The notes below the pieces were generated by a model. That model searched no databases and was not told the origin of the DNA. It was given only the letters and a program-made list of their open reading frames with translations. A DNA stretch of 64,000 nt. Origin: Heterodera schachtii (Eukaryota > Nematoda > Chromadorea > Rhabditida > Heteroderidae). The translations under genes were made by a program, and so were the position numbers. How positions within the stretch are numbered: position 1 is the first letter of the stretch; the number at the start of each line of letters is the position of its first letter. Of this stretch, positions 11,620 through 24,000 are shown piece by piece. The DNA lies in contig SIJG01000002.1 in the NCBI GenBank assembly GCA_023374025.1, forward strand, positions 1,523,790 through 1,587,789. The letters run 5' to 3'.

Positions 11620-11745
11620 GTAGTACTGTAAATACGGTAAATGAGAAAATAAATTAAACAGGTAATTATTATTATTGTAGAATACGGTAAATAATGAAAC
11701 AAATTAAATAGGTAATTGTGATTACTGTAAATTACGGTAAAATTA
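11620..11745. repeat. Degenerate short repeat with TACTGTAAA/TACGGTAAA
   Basis: Three loose units of about 45 bp contain TACTGTAAATACGGTAAAT-like words and AATTAAA-AGGTAATT. Located just upstream of the first transporter exon. Confidence 0.6.
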
Positions 11746-12160
11746 AAAACAGGTTCAATTTAATGTCTGAAAGGTTAAATTTAAAAAGAAAATTTAGAAA
11801 TGAAAGGCTTAATCCTTTGAGAATTGTGAACGCCTTAAATAGAATATATTTTTTACAATTATTATTATTTTGTTAATTGAGTTTTAATTTCGTCAACATC
11901 TTATGACCATTAGTAAATTATTATTATAATTATTATTTAATTGATATTAATTGATTTGAATGATAAAAACATAATTAGGAAAATTTGTTGTTAATTTAAT
12001 TATGAGTTGGCGAAATCACTTAATGATCAGTCAGTCAATCAGCAGTAATTATTTTAATTGTTCATAATCGGCGGTTGTTTTCTTCCTCTGACCTCCAATT
12101 GTTTTTTTAAATTATTATTTTCTTTCAATTCCCAAATTTAATTTTATTCAATTAATTTTA

Positions 12161-12348
12161 TTATTTTTCGCTATTTAAACTCGCTTCTTCTTCCGCTTCT
12201 TCCTCCGTCCCTTTGCTTTTGTCGCTTTTCCTTCGTTTGGACACTTTTCGGACGGGCGACGGCGCTTCAACAATTATCAGCGGTTCTGCAGCGGCGGTGA
12301 AGTAAAGGGGCCGTTGTTGGTGGACAAAGGATTTTTTCCTTATGTTAT
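12161..12348 (-). CDS. Candidate terminal coding exon of an unidentified gene
   Basis: A good acceptor (poly-T then TTGTTCAG) at 12349 opens a frame of 62 codons to a TAA at 12161. The peptide is hydrophobic at first (PLYFTAAAEPLIIVE), then basic (VRKVSKRRKSDKSK) and acidic (EEEAEEEA). GC content and frame length stand out from the flanking DNA. Its phase does not fit onto the first transporter exon, so it would be the 3' end of another gene whose upstream exons I could not find, or a non-coding island. Confidence 0.25.
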
Positions 12349-15300
12349 CTGAACAAAAAAAAATGGGAGGGAATTTTTGAAAAAAAAAATTTTAAAAAAT
12401 TAAAAATAAGCAAATAAATAACGAAAATATTCGGCGGAAATTTGCGGAATTTGTAGGAAATAGCCCAAACTACAGAAGAAATTAATTGCTGATCTGTGTG
12501 CTTTGTATTTGTCTGATCAGTGATCAAAAAATCAAGTTTTTTTTTTTGCTGGTCATTTCGGGAATTTTGATGCGTAATTTAAAGAAAAATGTCATTACCC
12601 CCCCCCCCCCCCACCGCACCCCTAAAATATGGCAAAATGTCAAACGGTTGTTGGCTTTTTTGCCGTCAAAGAGCCGAAAAAGCGAAACTTTTGAAAGAAA
12701 TGCAAAATTCAAATTGAAAATTTTGCGTGTGTTCTCGTAACAGAATCCATTTTTAAATTTTTCCGCTTATGCAAATCGTTTCGTCGGCACCGCCGTCCCC
12801 CCCCCCCCCTATTTTCCTAAAATTGTGAAACTTTTGTCATTAACTTCATAAATTAATTGATTAAAACGCATTTTATGAGATTTTTTTAATTTGACAACAA
12901 TTTTCTGATGGCTTATTTGTTAGTGCATTATCAATCGGTAGAGGAGGATGTTGTCAATGTCCAATTAAGAAGAAGTTAATTGAGGGGAAATCTCGTGGAA
13001 AAACAATCAATTAATTAATTTACACTTTTTTGTGCCTTGGGGGGGAATGGACAACCTTCGCCCCGCGGGGGGGGGGCGGGCGACCGGCGAATTTCGGCGG
13101 CGACCGTCAAAAAACCACCGCCGCGGCAGAACTTCGTTCGCCACAATAATCACTTCACATCTCTTCCCCCCCCCGCGATTTTCACCAAATTGGGCAGCAT
13201 TAATTTTATTGGGGGAAAGGACCGATTGGAAATTGAAAAGGTGAAAAAATGGTGAATGAAATTGATCGGACGGACGGCGAAGGCCACAAAATTTGAGGGG
13301 GGGGGGAGAATTTTTAAAGATGCGCCGCACGACACACGCAAAATTAGTGAGAATGTCGGGGCGAATTCCAAAAATGGAAATGGCGCGCAAAGAGTGCGCA
13401 GTCGGCGGAGATTCGAAAAAATTAGTGCCAATTGGAAGAATTGAAATGTTAAAAAATGATTAAATTAAAATAAATATTTTTGAAAAATCTTTGATTTTTT
13501 ATTGGAAAGTCCCTCGTGGTTTGGTCCCGGCTCAGTTGAAAATCATGGTCCCAATCTCGGCTTTTTTTTTCTCCCGGCATCTACCGGTCCCACATTTTTT
13601 GCCGGAAATTCCCGGCCCCGAGTTGCTCTTCTGTTTCAAAGTCCTTATAAATTAATTTTGCATCCGTTCGTTTTCTTCCTAATTTTGTTGTCCAATTTTC
13701 AATTACTTTAAATAAACTGCAAAATAACAAAACATAGAAGCGAAAAAACCAGCACAAAAGCCCATGAAAAAGCTCTGCTGATTGTGCAGCATAATTACCA
13801 CTTCATCATCAGATAACAGTGACCAAAACGGACGACCAATTTTAGGGGGGGAAAATGGGGACAATTTGCCCAATCCGCGCATTTTAAAAGCGATGGCCCA
13901 ACAATTAGTGGGCAGAGGAGGGGCTTTATGGGGGAGAATTGACGACGATGACGAACTCGAAGTTCAAAAATTTTTTAAAAAATCACCCCTCTCCCCCCTC
14001 CCGCCCCCCCCCCCATAAAATTGGAACATTCTCCCGCCCCCCCCCCTTTTTTTGAGTTTGCCCTTTCAGCGGAATGTTCTCATAACCTTTAGAAAACGAG
14101 TTTCTTCTATGGTATTAGTGGGCGAATTTCTGCTAATTTTCGATGGATTTGCACGACAAATTGTTGAGGAAAAAGACAAAAAGGTGAACATTTATTTGTT
14201 TTTGTGGTCGGCACCGGTTTTTGAAGAAAATTTAATAAAAATGCAAATTTTATGAACAAACAAACAAATTAAATTTATTATTTTTTAAATTAAGTATTAT
14301 TCAATTAAAATTCTAATAATAATTTTTACAGAAATAAAAAAAATAATAAATTGAAGAAAAAATGGAAAAATATAAACTCGCGAATTTACCCAACGGAGTT
14401 GGAAAAGAAAATGTGCATAAATGAAGCAATTATTGCTTTATTGGTCATTGTTTTGTCGCACCCATCACAACGATTACCACACACATAAATAAAAATATTG
14501 TTCAAAAATAATCAGCAAAAATAGAAAAAAAAATTGGAAAACAAATTAAAAACGAAATCCCATTAATTAAGGGAATAAAACAAAATGGAAAAAATAATTA
14601 AATTATCAAATTTTAATCCGGATTTAAATACCGTTACTGAAAAGCATAGATTAAATAAATGCATTCACAAACAAAATTAACCCCACCAAAAAAGGGGGGA
14701 GGGGAGAAAAATTCGAACATTTGTCGGCAAAGTACAAAGAAATGCATTTGCGATAGAGTGGCCATTAATTAATTAATGAGTGCGGTAAAATGGGGCCAAA
14801 TCACTGCGCGCCGCCGCCTCCTCACTAATTTCCCATCAATTCTCTGCTAATGATCCCCCGAACATATAATAACAAAAAGGGGGAGGAGAGAATGGATGGG
14901 ATGGGCAATGGACCCGTGGGGTATTTTCGTTTATACTTTCTGAGCGTGGCGGCGCCCTAAAACGAGTTTTGTGTCCCAACATTGCGCACCTGTTTTTGTT
15001 TTCCTCCCCCGCCCCGTCCCCGCAACAATTCTCTCCCCCCGGGCCCAATCCATCGGCCCATCCATTCCCCGTTTTCACCCCTCTCTTTTGATCACTCCTT
15101 TCCCTTCTGCTGATCACTCACTCGGCTCCGTCCCCGCAACAACTTTCTTTTTCCTTTCATTGCCCCCACGGGCCAATCCCCTCCATTTTCCCTTTTTTGA
15201 TCACTCATTCGCCCACCCCAGCCCCCAACCCCGGCCATCATTGTTTATCCATCCCTAATCGTCGTCGTCCTATCCTCCGCTTCTTCTGGTTGTCCTTCCG

Positions 15301-15528
15301 CCCCAACAACTTTTTTCCCTTTCATTAGAGCCCTCTGCCCCCCCCCCCGCCCATTCATCGTTATTACCCCGGCTGAATGCACAACAAAAAGCAGCCAACG
15401 CACAACATGGCCCAATAGGCCGAAAATGTGTCCACGACTAACTTGTGGAGCTGATCTGCTGATCCAAGCACAAAAAGTCCGTGTGTATTTATCGCTCTGC
15501 AGACTGATTACTCACTCCTCCGCTGTCC

Positions 15529-15559
<31 letters not shown>

Positions 15560-15564
15560 TCTTA

Positions 15565-15600
<36 letters not shown>

Positions 15601-18600
15601 CTCTTATCCCTCTCTCTCTCACTCTCTCTTTATCCCTCTCTCTCTATCCGCTGATTTTGGGAGCATTGGCCCGCCGGTTTTAAATGGGAATTAAATATGA
15701 AATGTCTGCTGCACAGTGAGCTCACTCATTCCATCCACGTCACACACAAAAAATGGAAATGATAATAAATTACAATAATTCTTACAACAATTGAATTAAT
15801 TGGGAATGAATGAATGGGCGGAGGTGAGGAGGCAAAAAAGGGTGTGCACGGAGAAAGGCTATGACCCGTTTTGGAATTGCATAATCGGGCGAAAAACTCA
15901 TTGGGCACAGTACGACGGGGAAGGGAAAGAAAGGGTTTCTCCCTCACTAATTAGTTAATTGGGTGAGGGGAGTGGGCGAATCCGACCAGTGATCCCCATC
16001 AATTAGCAGCAAAATGGTCACCCAACCCCGATCATTCGATTTATCCTGTTTATTCACGTCCAATTTGGGTGAACGAACGCAACGAAACGAATACCACCCA
16101 AAATTTTTTTTGCAAATATTGCTGCTAAACATTCGGAGTCCCAATTAACTAATGGGAGGAGGAGCTCCATTTAGTAGTTGTGCTGCTATAAATGATGAAT
16201 TATTTTCAAACCAATTTTTATTATAATTTTGAAGTTCAAAACATTTTGATCTGGTGTCCTTGGGTGCCTAATTTCCAGGGATTCGTTAAAATCGCTGAAG
16301 GGAATGGTTATTAAAAAAATGTCGAGAAAATTAACTCCAAGAAAATTTTGAACATAATAAATCAACAACAAAATTAGAAGGCAAATGACATATGAATAAA
16401 TTTTATTTGAAATGTAAAAATGGAATTTCGTTAATTTATTTCAGTGAGTTGTTGAGAAAATTGAGATAGAAAAAATGAAAAAAAAATAAACGAGGAAATG
16501 GCAAAATTGTGAACGAATGGCGTTAAAAATTGTGTGCTTAAATTGGAAGGCCCAGCCCAATTAAAAAGGGACAGGCCAACCCATTAGTGCAAATTAACAT
16601 TAATAATGACGGCAATTATTACTTGTGATGATGGGCCAGTGACGCAAAATTATTTACGCCTCCACCAAAATTTGGGAGGAATGCGCGACATTTTTTGAGG
16701 GTGGGGGAAAAGGGGGGGGAGGGTATTTGTGCAATTATCAAATGGGACGGACGGGGGATGATGACCGACGAATTAACGAAATTAATGACAAAATGGACGC
16801 AAAATGGGGGCGAACCGAGGCACTAATTGGCGGAGGAGGTGTTGGACGAACAGAGCAGCAGCAGCAGTGAAACTGATCAGCAGATCTGCACGGGAACTTG
16901 TAAGAAAGGGGAGAGAATTTGTGACGAGTCAAATTCCACCAAAACGCAATCCCCGCGGGGGTTTTTCTACCGTTTCATGAGTGGGCGGAGAGAGAGAGGG
17001 GGGGGGGGGAATTATAAAATTATTGCTGCTGCCACTGAAAGGACACATTTTGAAATGGGAAACAGAAATTTGCCGGGAGGGCGGGAGGCGGGGAGGGGAC
17101 CGTGTTGTACATCTCTCATCATCGTCATCACCACCACCCCATCGACCATCGTGACCACATCCACGTCATCAGCAGCAGCAGCAACAACAGAAAAGGCATT
17201 GCTGTACTCGTTGCTGTTGTGTTGCAGTTTTAATGGGCATCGACGGAATTTTGTCGAATGGAAAAATGGGGAAAAAAGTGTTTGTTGTTGGGTGGCAAAT
17301 GGGCGAATTGGGGGGAGGCGGGGGATCAAAGAAGGACACCGCCGTGAAAAAAAATTCAAAAATAGACGGACGGAGGCGTTGGCCTTGAAACAGTGGTGAA
17401 ACGGGGGAAAACAAATTCACTAATTGAGCGAACACTCAAACAAACAGCAAAAGGACGACACAAAAAAACAACAAACAAAACAAAAAAGCCACCGGGAAAA
17501 TCACGGCACAAGTCAATTGTAAAAACATTGCGGAAAACAGATTTACAATAATCCAACAATTACAGTATGTTTTATTTCTTTGGGATTTTGGCGATATGTA
17601 GAAATTATTTAATTTACAAATAGATGCATTTTCCACTGACTCATTTCCCCGGGAACACTTTTAGCCAAGAAACACACATAAAACTTGGATTGGCATCTCT
17701 TTCATGCCGTAACCTTAATTTTTCGGTATTTCAATAAATGCAATGCCTTGGCACCGTCGGTTGACTGTTAAATACATTTTGTTTTAGAAATTTAGGTCTT
17801 AGCGAATTTTGACGAATTTCTGCGCTGAACTCTTTGAATTTAAAATGCCAATGAAATTGCTTAAATTTTAAAATTATTTCTGAATTTTCAAATTTTAATA
17901 GTTTTGAGAGAATAATGTTAGAAAGAATGAATAAATTTGAAATAATTAATCTGTTTAAAGAGTGTTTAAATTTTTAATTTAATTGTAAAAAACGTAAAAT
18001 AAATTACAAAAGGCCAAAAATCATTTGGGGAAAATTTGCAGGAAATTGTCGGGGGTCGGTCAATTGAGTTAATTGAATCAGCAGAAGAGTCGCCCAGCAA
18101 ATTATGGTAATTTATTTATTTATGCACAACACACAAACAATTTTTTGTTTTAGTCAATCATCAAAAATCAAAGTGAAGTGGTTAAAAAACAGAATGACTT
18201 TTGCAAGTGGGGGAAATTGTGCAAAAAAGGGAAGGAAGGGAAGGGGGCTAATTAGCCATAATTGGGCCAAATTGGACACTTTGCCCGCAAAAGAGGAGAA
18301 AATGTTGGAAATGGGCAAATTGAGGCATTAATTCTTTGGATTTTATTTTTAAACAGCGAAAAACCGTCAACATCTTTTTTAAAAGGTATTACACACATAA
18401 ATTAAAAATAAATTTTTCAAATATTTTTTCGTTTAAATTAAATTTAATAATTTAAAAAATTTAAGGAGTTGCTTTGATCGGCGCGGGATTTAGGGATTTG
18501 GAGGGTCCCATTATTGTCCCGGGTTTGGATTACAATTTTATGCCGGATCTCTTAATTGCGGGCATTCGTCACCATTATAAATAATAATTTAAATTAAAAT

Positions 18601-21051
18601 TAAATTCCTCACCTTTTTCCACCTTTGGAGACATTTTTTTGTCTGGCTGTCGCATTTTATTGGAGCTGATGACAACGGGAGAAAGAAGGGATCATCGGCT
18701 GAAAATGGGGGCAATTGGTGCGACGACGGCGCCGCAAAAAGACGAAAAGGCGGCAAAAGTGGGAGGAGCAAAGGGAAGGACGGAAGTGATGTCGAAGCAG
18801 ATGAAATTTTTGTTGATACGCGTACTGCTTGAAAATGTTGGCACGGAAGGAAAGTGAATAAAAGTGCACTAAACAAATGCCAGGGCACGCGTGCAACCTT
18901 AAATGGCACTAAAGGGGCAATTAAAGGTCGGCAAATAATGATGCTCGAGAGTCCTTATCAGTGTCGAGTATTCTGAGACTTTACTGATGGGGGGGGGGGA
19001 GAGCAAGGCATTACAAATGGAAGAAGCTCAGTATTTGAAGTTTAAAAATTAGAGAATTTTGAAAAGTCAGCATTGGCATCCACGCCATAGAATTTTAGTA
19101 AAATTGTCAAGAAATGGATAATAATTTTAATGATTAGTTTCATTCCAAAATAAAAATTTTTTAGCAGATTTCAGCAAACCTCACTGCTGGGTGTGTTTTT
19201 GATCAGAAATGGCATTTAAAAACGGATGCGAAAGCTATGCAAAAGTCACCCCCCCCCCCCCGGTTAAAATGCGAGCAAAACAATGTGGGATCGATCAGTA
19301 AACTGCCGATGGATTGTGGTCTTTGGCTTATTTTAAACAAATTTTTCTGCTGATTGGAACCATCGGGAGCAGCAGATGTTCGTTTTGGAAATGAGCACAA
19401 AATTTATTAGTAATTAATAAATAATTAGGGGAAAAAACAACAAATGATGATTAATTGTTGATCAAAATTGGAATCATTTTTTAAATTAAAAATTTGTTGA
19501 AAATTGTTTATAATAATGACGCCATTGATCCATTGATTCAGCTTTTCAACTCAATCAAAGCCATCCTCTTCAAAAAAAGTTAAAGCAAATCGACAAAAAA
19601 TTAATCGGCTTCTTCCCATCAAAAGGACCGAAAGTGCAAACAGAAGAAAAAAGACAGTCAGTGCACAGAGAGCGAGGAGCGACTGATCAGAAGTCCCCGG
19701 GGGGACACTTTGAAGGAATGGGCGGAGAAAGCAAATGGAAAAGCGTAACTACTCAAAGTTGGACCCCCCCCCCCCCCCCCGGTGGTTTGGCATTGGCACA
19801 CAACGGAAAATGCCATCCCAATAAAATGCGCAAAAGTTTATTTTTTTAATTTAAAATTTTAAATGACAGTTAATTGCAAGTAAATTTAAATTTGAAAGTG
19901 AATTCAAAAACAATCGCTTTCTTTTTTTTGCATCTGTTTCTCTGTCCAACAATCTCACCCAATCCTAAAGCATTGGGAGCGGAAGCGGAAGCATTCCGTG
20001 ACATTTCCTAAATGTTTTATCTTTTGGCGTCCCCCCCCCCCCCGCCGCTCCTACCCGTCTTTTTTCATTTGTTAAAAATTTAACATGTCAATTTGGCCAA
20101 TTGCTTCACAATTTGATTTCCGGCCATATACATAGGCTGCAGCGAAATGGACCATTCGAACATTTTCGACATGAGAATTGGGAAAGGATTGAGAAAAAGG
20201 GCCATCGACGGGTGCATGGGGGACGGACGACCCCAACTCGTACTTGGCCAAAATGTACTGCTCCGACTCGTACTTTTTTTTTTGAAAAAAATCCATAACT
20301 TTTCTCAGAGCCATCCAAATCAAATATTCTTGGTGTCATTCGATTGCTCATAATGTTCTCTATAACAATGAAAATTCAAAAAATTTGACCTTTAAAAAAG
20401 TATGCCCAAATATTCAAAAGAAATTTCTGTAAGAGTTGGGCTTTTACCGTGGGGGAGGCAGTTCTGACTCTAGCAGTTTATGTGACCAAAATTGAAAATA
20501 ACCCATAATTAGGATCTTGTAAACCGAAAAATTGGAGGCAAGAGTCGTGCCAACAACATCAAGATACCGGAGCACGAAACATCACCAACCCAAGGGATCA
20601 AAACTCATATCCGCAAATGATTTTTCCGATATTTGAAAATTGATAGTGCGATCAGCGGCTTTGATCTGCTGGTGTAAACTTTGATCACTTGACAAACAAT
20701 CAAAAAAGATATCCAAATTTGTTGCAAATTGCAACACTTTTTTAAATTTTGTTTGTTTAAAAAATTTAAATTCATAAAATTTAAATTTTAGATAATTAGC
20801 CAAAACAAAATGACCAAAATTATCAAATTTAAAATGCGTAAAACTGAAAATTAAAAAAAGAAAATGATTGGATTGCATGTGATTTTGCTAATTTTGCAAA
20901 CTACAAAGCATGAAGTTAACCAATTCTCCATTCTCTTAAGCTATGAAGTTCTTAATTTTTTATTGAAAAACATAAATTAAAACCATTTGCTATGGTTTTA
21001 GAATAGTTAAATTTTGATTGATAAATTTTTGCATTGTTTTGTGATTCAAAA
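12349..21051. other. 8.7-kb stretch without a supported gene
   Basis: AT-rich DNA interrupted by homopolymer C/G runs (12598-12612, 19764-19780, 20032-20043), CT microsatellite (15527-15650) and pyrimidine-rich patches. Several open frames (for example 16827-17399) are low complexity and lack splice context. It probably contains the upstream regions of the transporter (minus) and tbc-2 (plus). Confidence 0.5.
15527..15650. repeat. (CT)n microsatellite
   Basis: CT repeats interrupted by TTATCC and CACT. Confidence 0.95.
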
Positions 21052-24000
21052 ATGACAGAAGATGAGATGGAAGACACATCAACATTTGGGAGCTCAAGAA
21101 TCGATGGCTATCTTTACAAGGCGAGTTTTGAAGCAATTTATTTCCAAAATGGGAACGGTTTGTGGTCCCAAATTATGGCACCCAAACAAAATCACCTTTT
21201 TGTCCCTTTATTGTTAACTGTTTCAGTTGGAACAGCGTCCATTCGTTGGCCAAATGCGCAGAAAGTATTGGTTTGTGCTGCCTCGCGATACTCCCGTTTT
21301 ATATTGGTATGGCGAACGAAAAATTTAAAATGAACGTCTAATTTCAACCGTTTTCCCTCATTTTCAGGTACAAATCGCCCACTGATTTTAATTGTGCGGG
21401 TCGCATTCTTCTCACGGGCGCTGCGTTCCTTTACAACCCCAGGGAGCAAGGGATTTTCGAGATTCAGTGAGGAAGTCTCGATTTTATACGATGAATATTT
21501 TTGGGTCTACTTTTCCATCCTTCCGTATTCGTTTTTCTCGACTAAAATTTCAAAAAAATGAAATTTTCTACTTATTTACGATTTATTGAATTTATAGGAC
21601 AATGAAATTTAGTCAAAACGGATGAATCCGACATAATCAATTCCCCAATTATTTTCCTGAGGAGTAAAATTTCTCCATTTTTAGCGTCGACAACAAATGC
21701 TATCTTTTGGAGGCGCCGAACAGCCGTGCCCGGTTGGATTGGCTCAGCGCCATGCAGCAAAGTCGACGTCGGCACTACCGTCGCGAGAAGGAGGACACCA
21801 AAGAGAAATCATCAGAGAGGGAAGGGGAGGGAGCCGACCGACCGAATGCCAATGAAAACGACGACGGAGACCAAATCCAAGGCAATTTGCCATCGACCTC
21901 AGCAGCCGAATCAGTGCCAGACGAAGAGGTGCCATTTGGGATTGAAAAATATGCTTCAAATATCAAATTGAATTTTTAAAAGTCCGAAGACTCCGCCCGG
22001 TCAGTGTTTTACCTGCGCGAGGACGGCGAACTCCACCCCGGCAGTTTGGAAGTGCCGCCGGCCATTTACACCGTTTGTGACGCGGTGGAATTGAAAATTG
22101 ACACGCTGCTCACCCGTGGTGTGGAGGAGACCCAGCAGTTCGAGGTGGCCACCAAAAAGTTACTGCACAAGGCCAGGAGCTCGTTCAGGTTCAGTTGGCG
22201 TGTGACATTTGGGAAGGGATTTTCGGGCGAATTTCTTTTTGGATTTGGCGTCTAATGGGACCCGAAAACAAAGTTTTCAACCCCAATTTTTTAAAGTTTT
22301 TCTGTTTGCACTCATGGTTTAAATTTCACCGATAAGGGACGAATTATGACCATTTTTGGATTATTTCCCCGGGAATTTACATTGACATTTTTCCACGTTT
22401 TCCTTCTCCCCCAACAGCAATTCGTTCCCATCGCATCAGCAGCCCAGAGAGAATTGTGCTCGTTGTCAAGAAGTTGTTTTCCTAATTTTAATTGCCCATT
22501 AAAAATAAATGACATTTTGCTGCAGTTGACCGAGTCGTTGGAGCAGTTGCGCAACCGCTGCTACTGAACTCACCGACGATTTGGTGGTTCACCAGCAGTT
22601 GGTCAAATGTCTGAAGCGGGGCGTTGTCGCTGCACATAATCAGCGGGACGCACTGTAAGCATTTGGATGGACCATGGACAATTGTTGTTTAGGGAGGGGA
22701 GGGGAGCATTTGTAATTTCTAAAATTAAAATAAGAATTTTAATTAAAAAATAAAAATATTTTAGCAAACGTTGCTGCGTGGACTCGTCGACCGACGCGGA
22801 AAAGGTGGAGTTCATTTTGGAACGTGAAAGTGCGTTGGCCAAGGCGCAATTTGCCATTTCGGAACTGAGCCGAGACAACGAGACGCTGAAGGAAGAGAAC
22901 AGGTGCTGTTTTTAAATCATTTTAGGTAAATTAATTTTCCAATTTCAAATTTTTCTGGATTTATTCGACCCTATCCATTGGAGTTTGGGACTGAACGCAT
23001 AGAAATAAAATGATCCATTCAGTTGCATTAACGCCCATTTTCCCAATTTACAGACGCCTTGAGGCGGAAAACAGCTCTTTGAACATCACCGTGGATGCCT
23101 ATCAGGAGTCGGTACGCACCAAAGACGAGCTAATCATGAAGTAAGCGTCCATTAGTGGATTAATTACCAAAATAGGGACATTTCTACCGCTTTGCAATGT
23201 TTTTGTCTGTTTCTTCAGCATGGTTACCAACGCGACCAATGCCCTGCCATTTCCCTCGTCGAGTGTGCCGTCCACTTCTGCTGCGACCGGTGCCATCGCC
23301 ACCACCACTCCGGTCGGCACAAGCGGAACTCCGCCACCGCTCGCGACCCTTCGAAAATCGCTGATTGGGTCGTTCATCGGCAAGGGCACCTCTTCGCCCG
23401 CCGCACAAACGACGCCCACTGCTCCACCGGTTGGGGACAAACAGTCGCCAGCAAATGGGAACGGAGGTGGTAAGTCAAACAATGGCATTTAAATGTTTAG
23501 AAAAACATTTCAGCCGAAGCGACTGAAGCATTGCTCGTCGACTTTGGCACTCCGACGGACGTGGCGGCAAAGAATTTGTTCACCGAAACGGCGGTGAACG
23601 ATCTGAACGAAATGAAGGACCTGGTGGACGGATACCGGAACCAAAACAAATTTCTGAACAACGAAGTGTTGGGTGTGTTCAAAAAATTCTGCAAAAATTC
23701 TTTGAGGAATTTTCCATTTGTTTTGTCCCTCAAGAACTCCAACAAATTGTCCAATCTTTGGAGGACCGTGAGCGAAAACTGATCCGACAAAACTTTAACA
23801 TCGAAGCTGTTTACTACCAGTTGAAAAGCCGCTACATCATGGTAGAAAATGCAAAAGCCGAACAAGTTTGAAATTTCTTTTCCATGACTTACAGTTGCTC
23901 AACCATTTCCAACCGTCAATGGACCGCCAAAAGCGTCTGCCGGTGGAACCGTCGATGATCCAAGAACTGATCGACGAGGTCACCAGGCCACACTCTCCGA

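Noticed and set aside
12161..12348. Assigning this exon to the peptide transporter as its N-terminus
   Set aside because: It ends in a stop and its possible donor phase does not fit the first transporter exon.
16827..17399. 190-codon plus-strand open frame
   Set aside because: Low-complexity Ser/Thr/Gly runs from microsatellite-like DNA, with an equally long antisense frame and no splice context or family resemblance.
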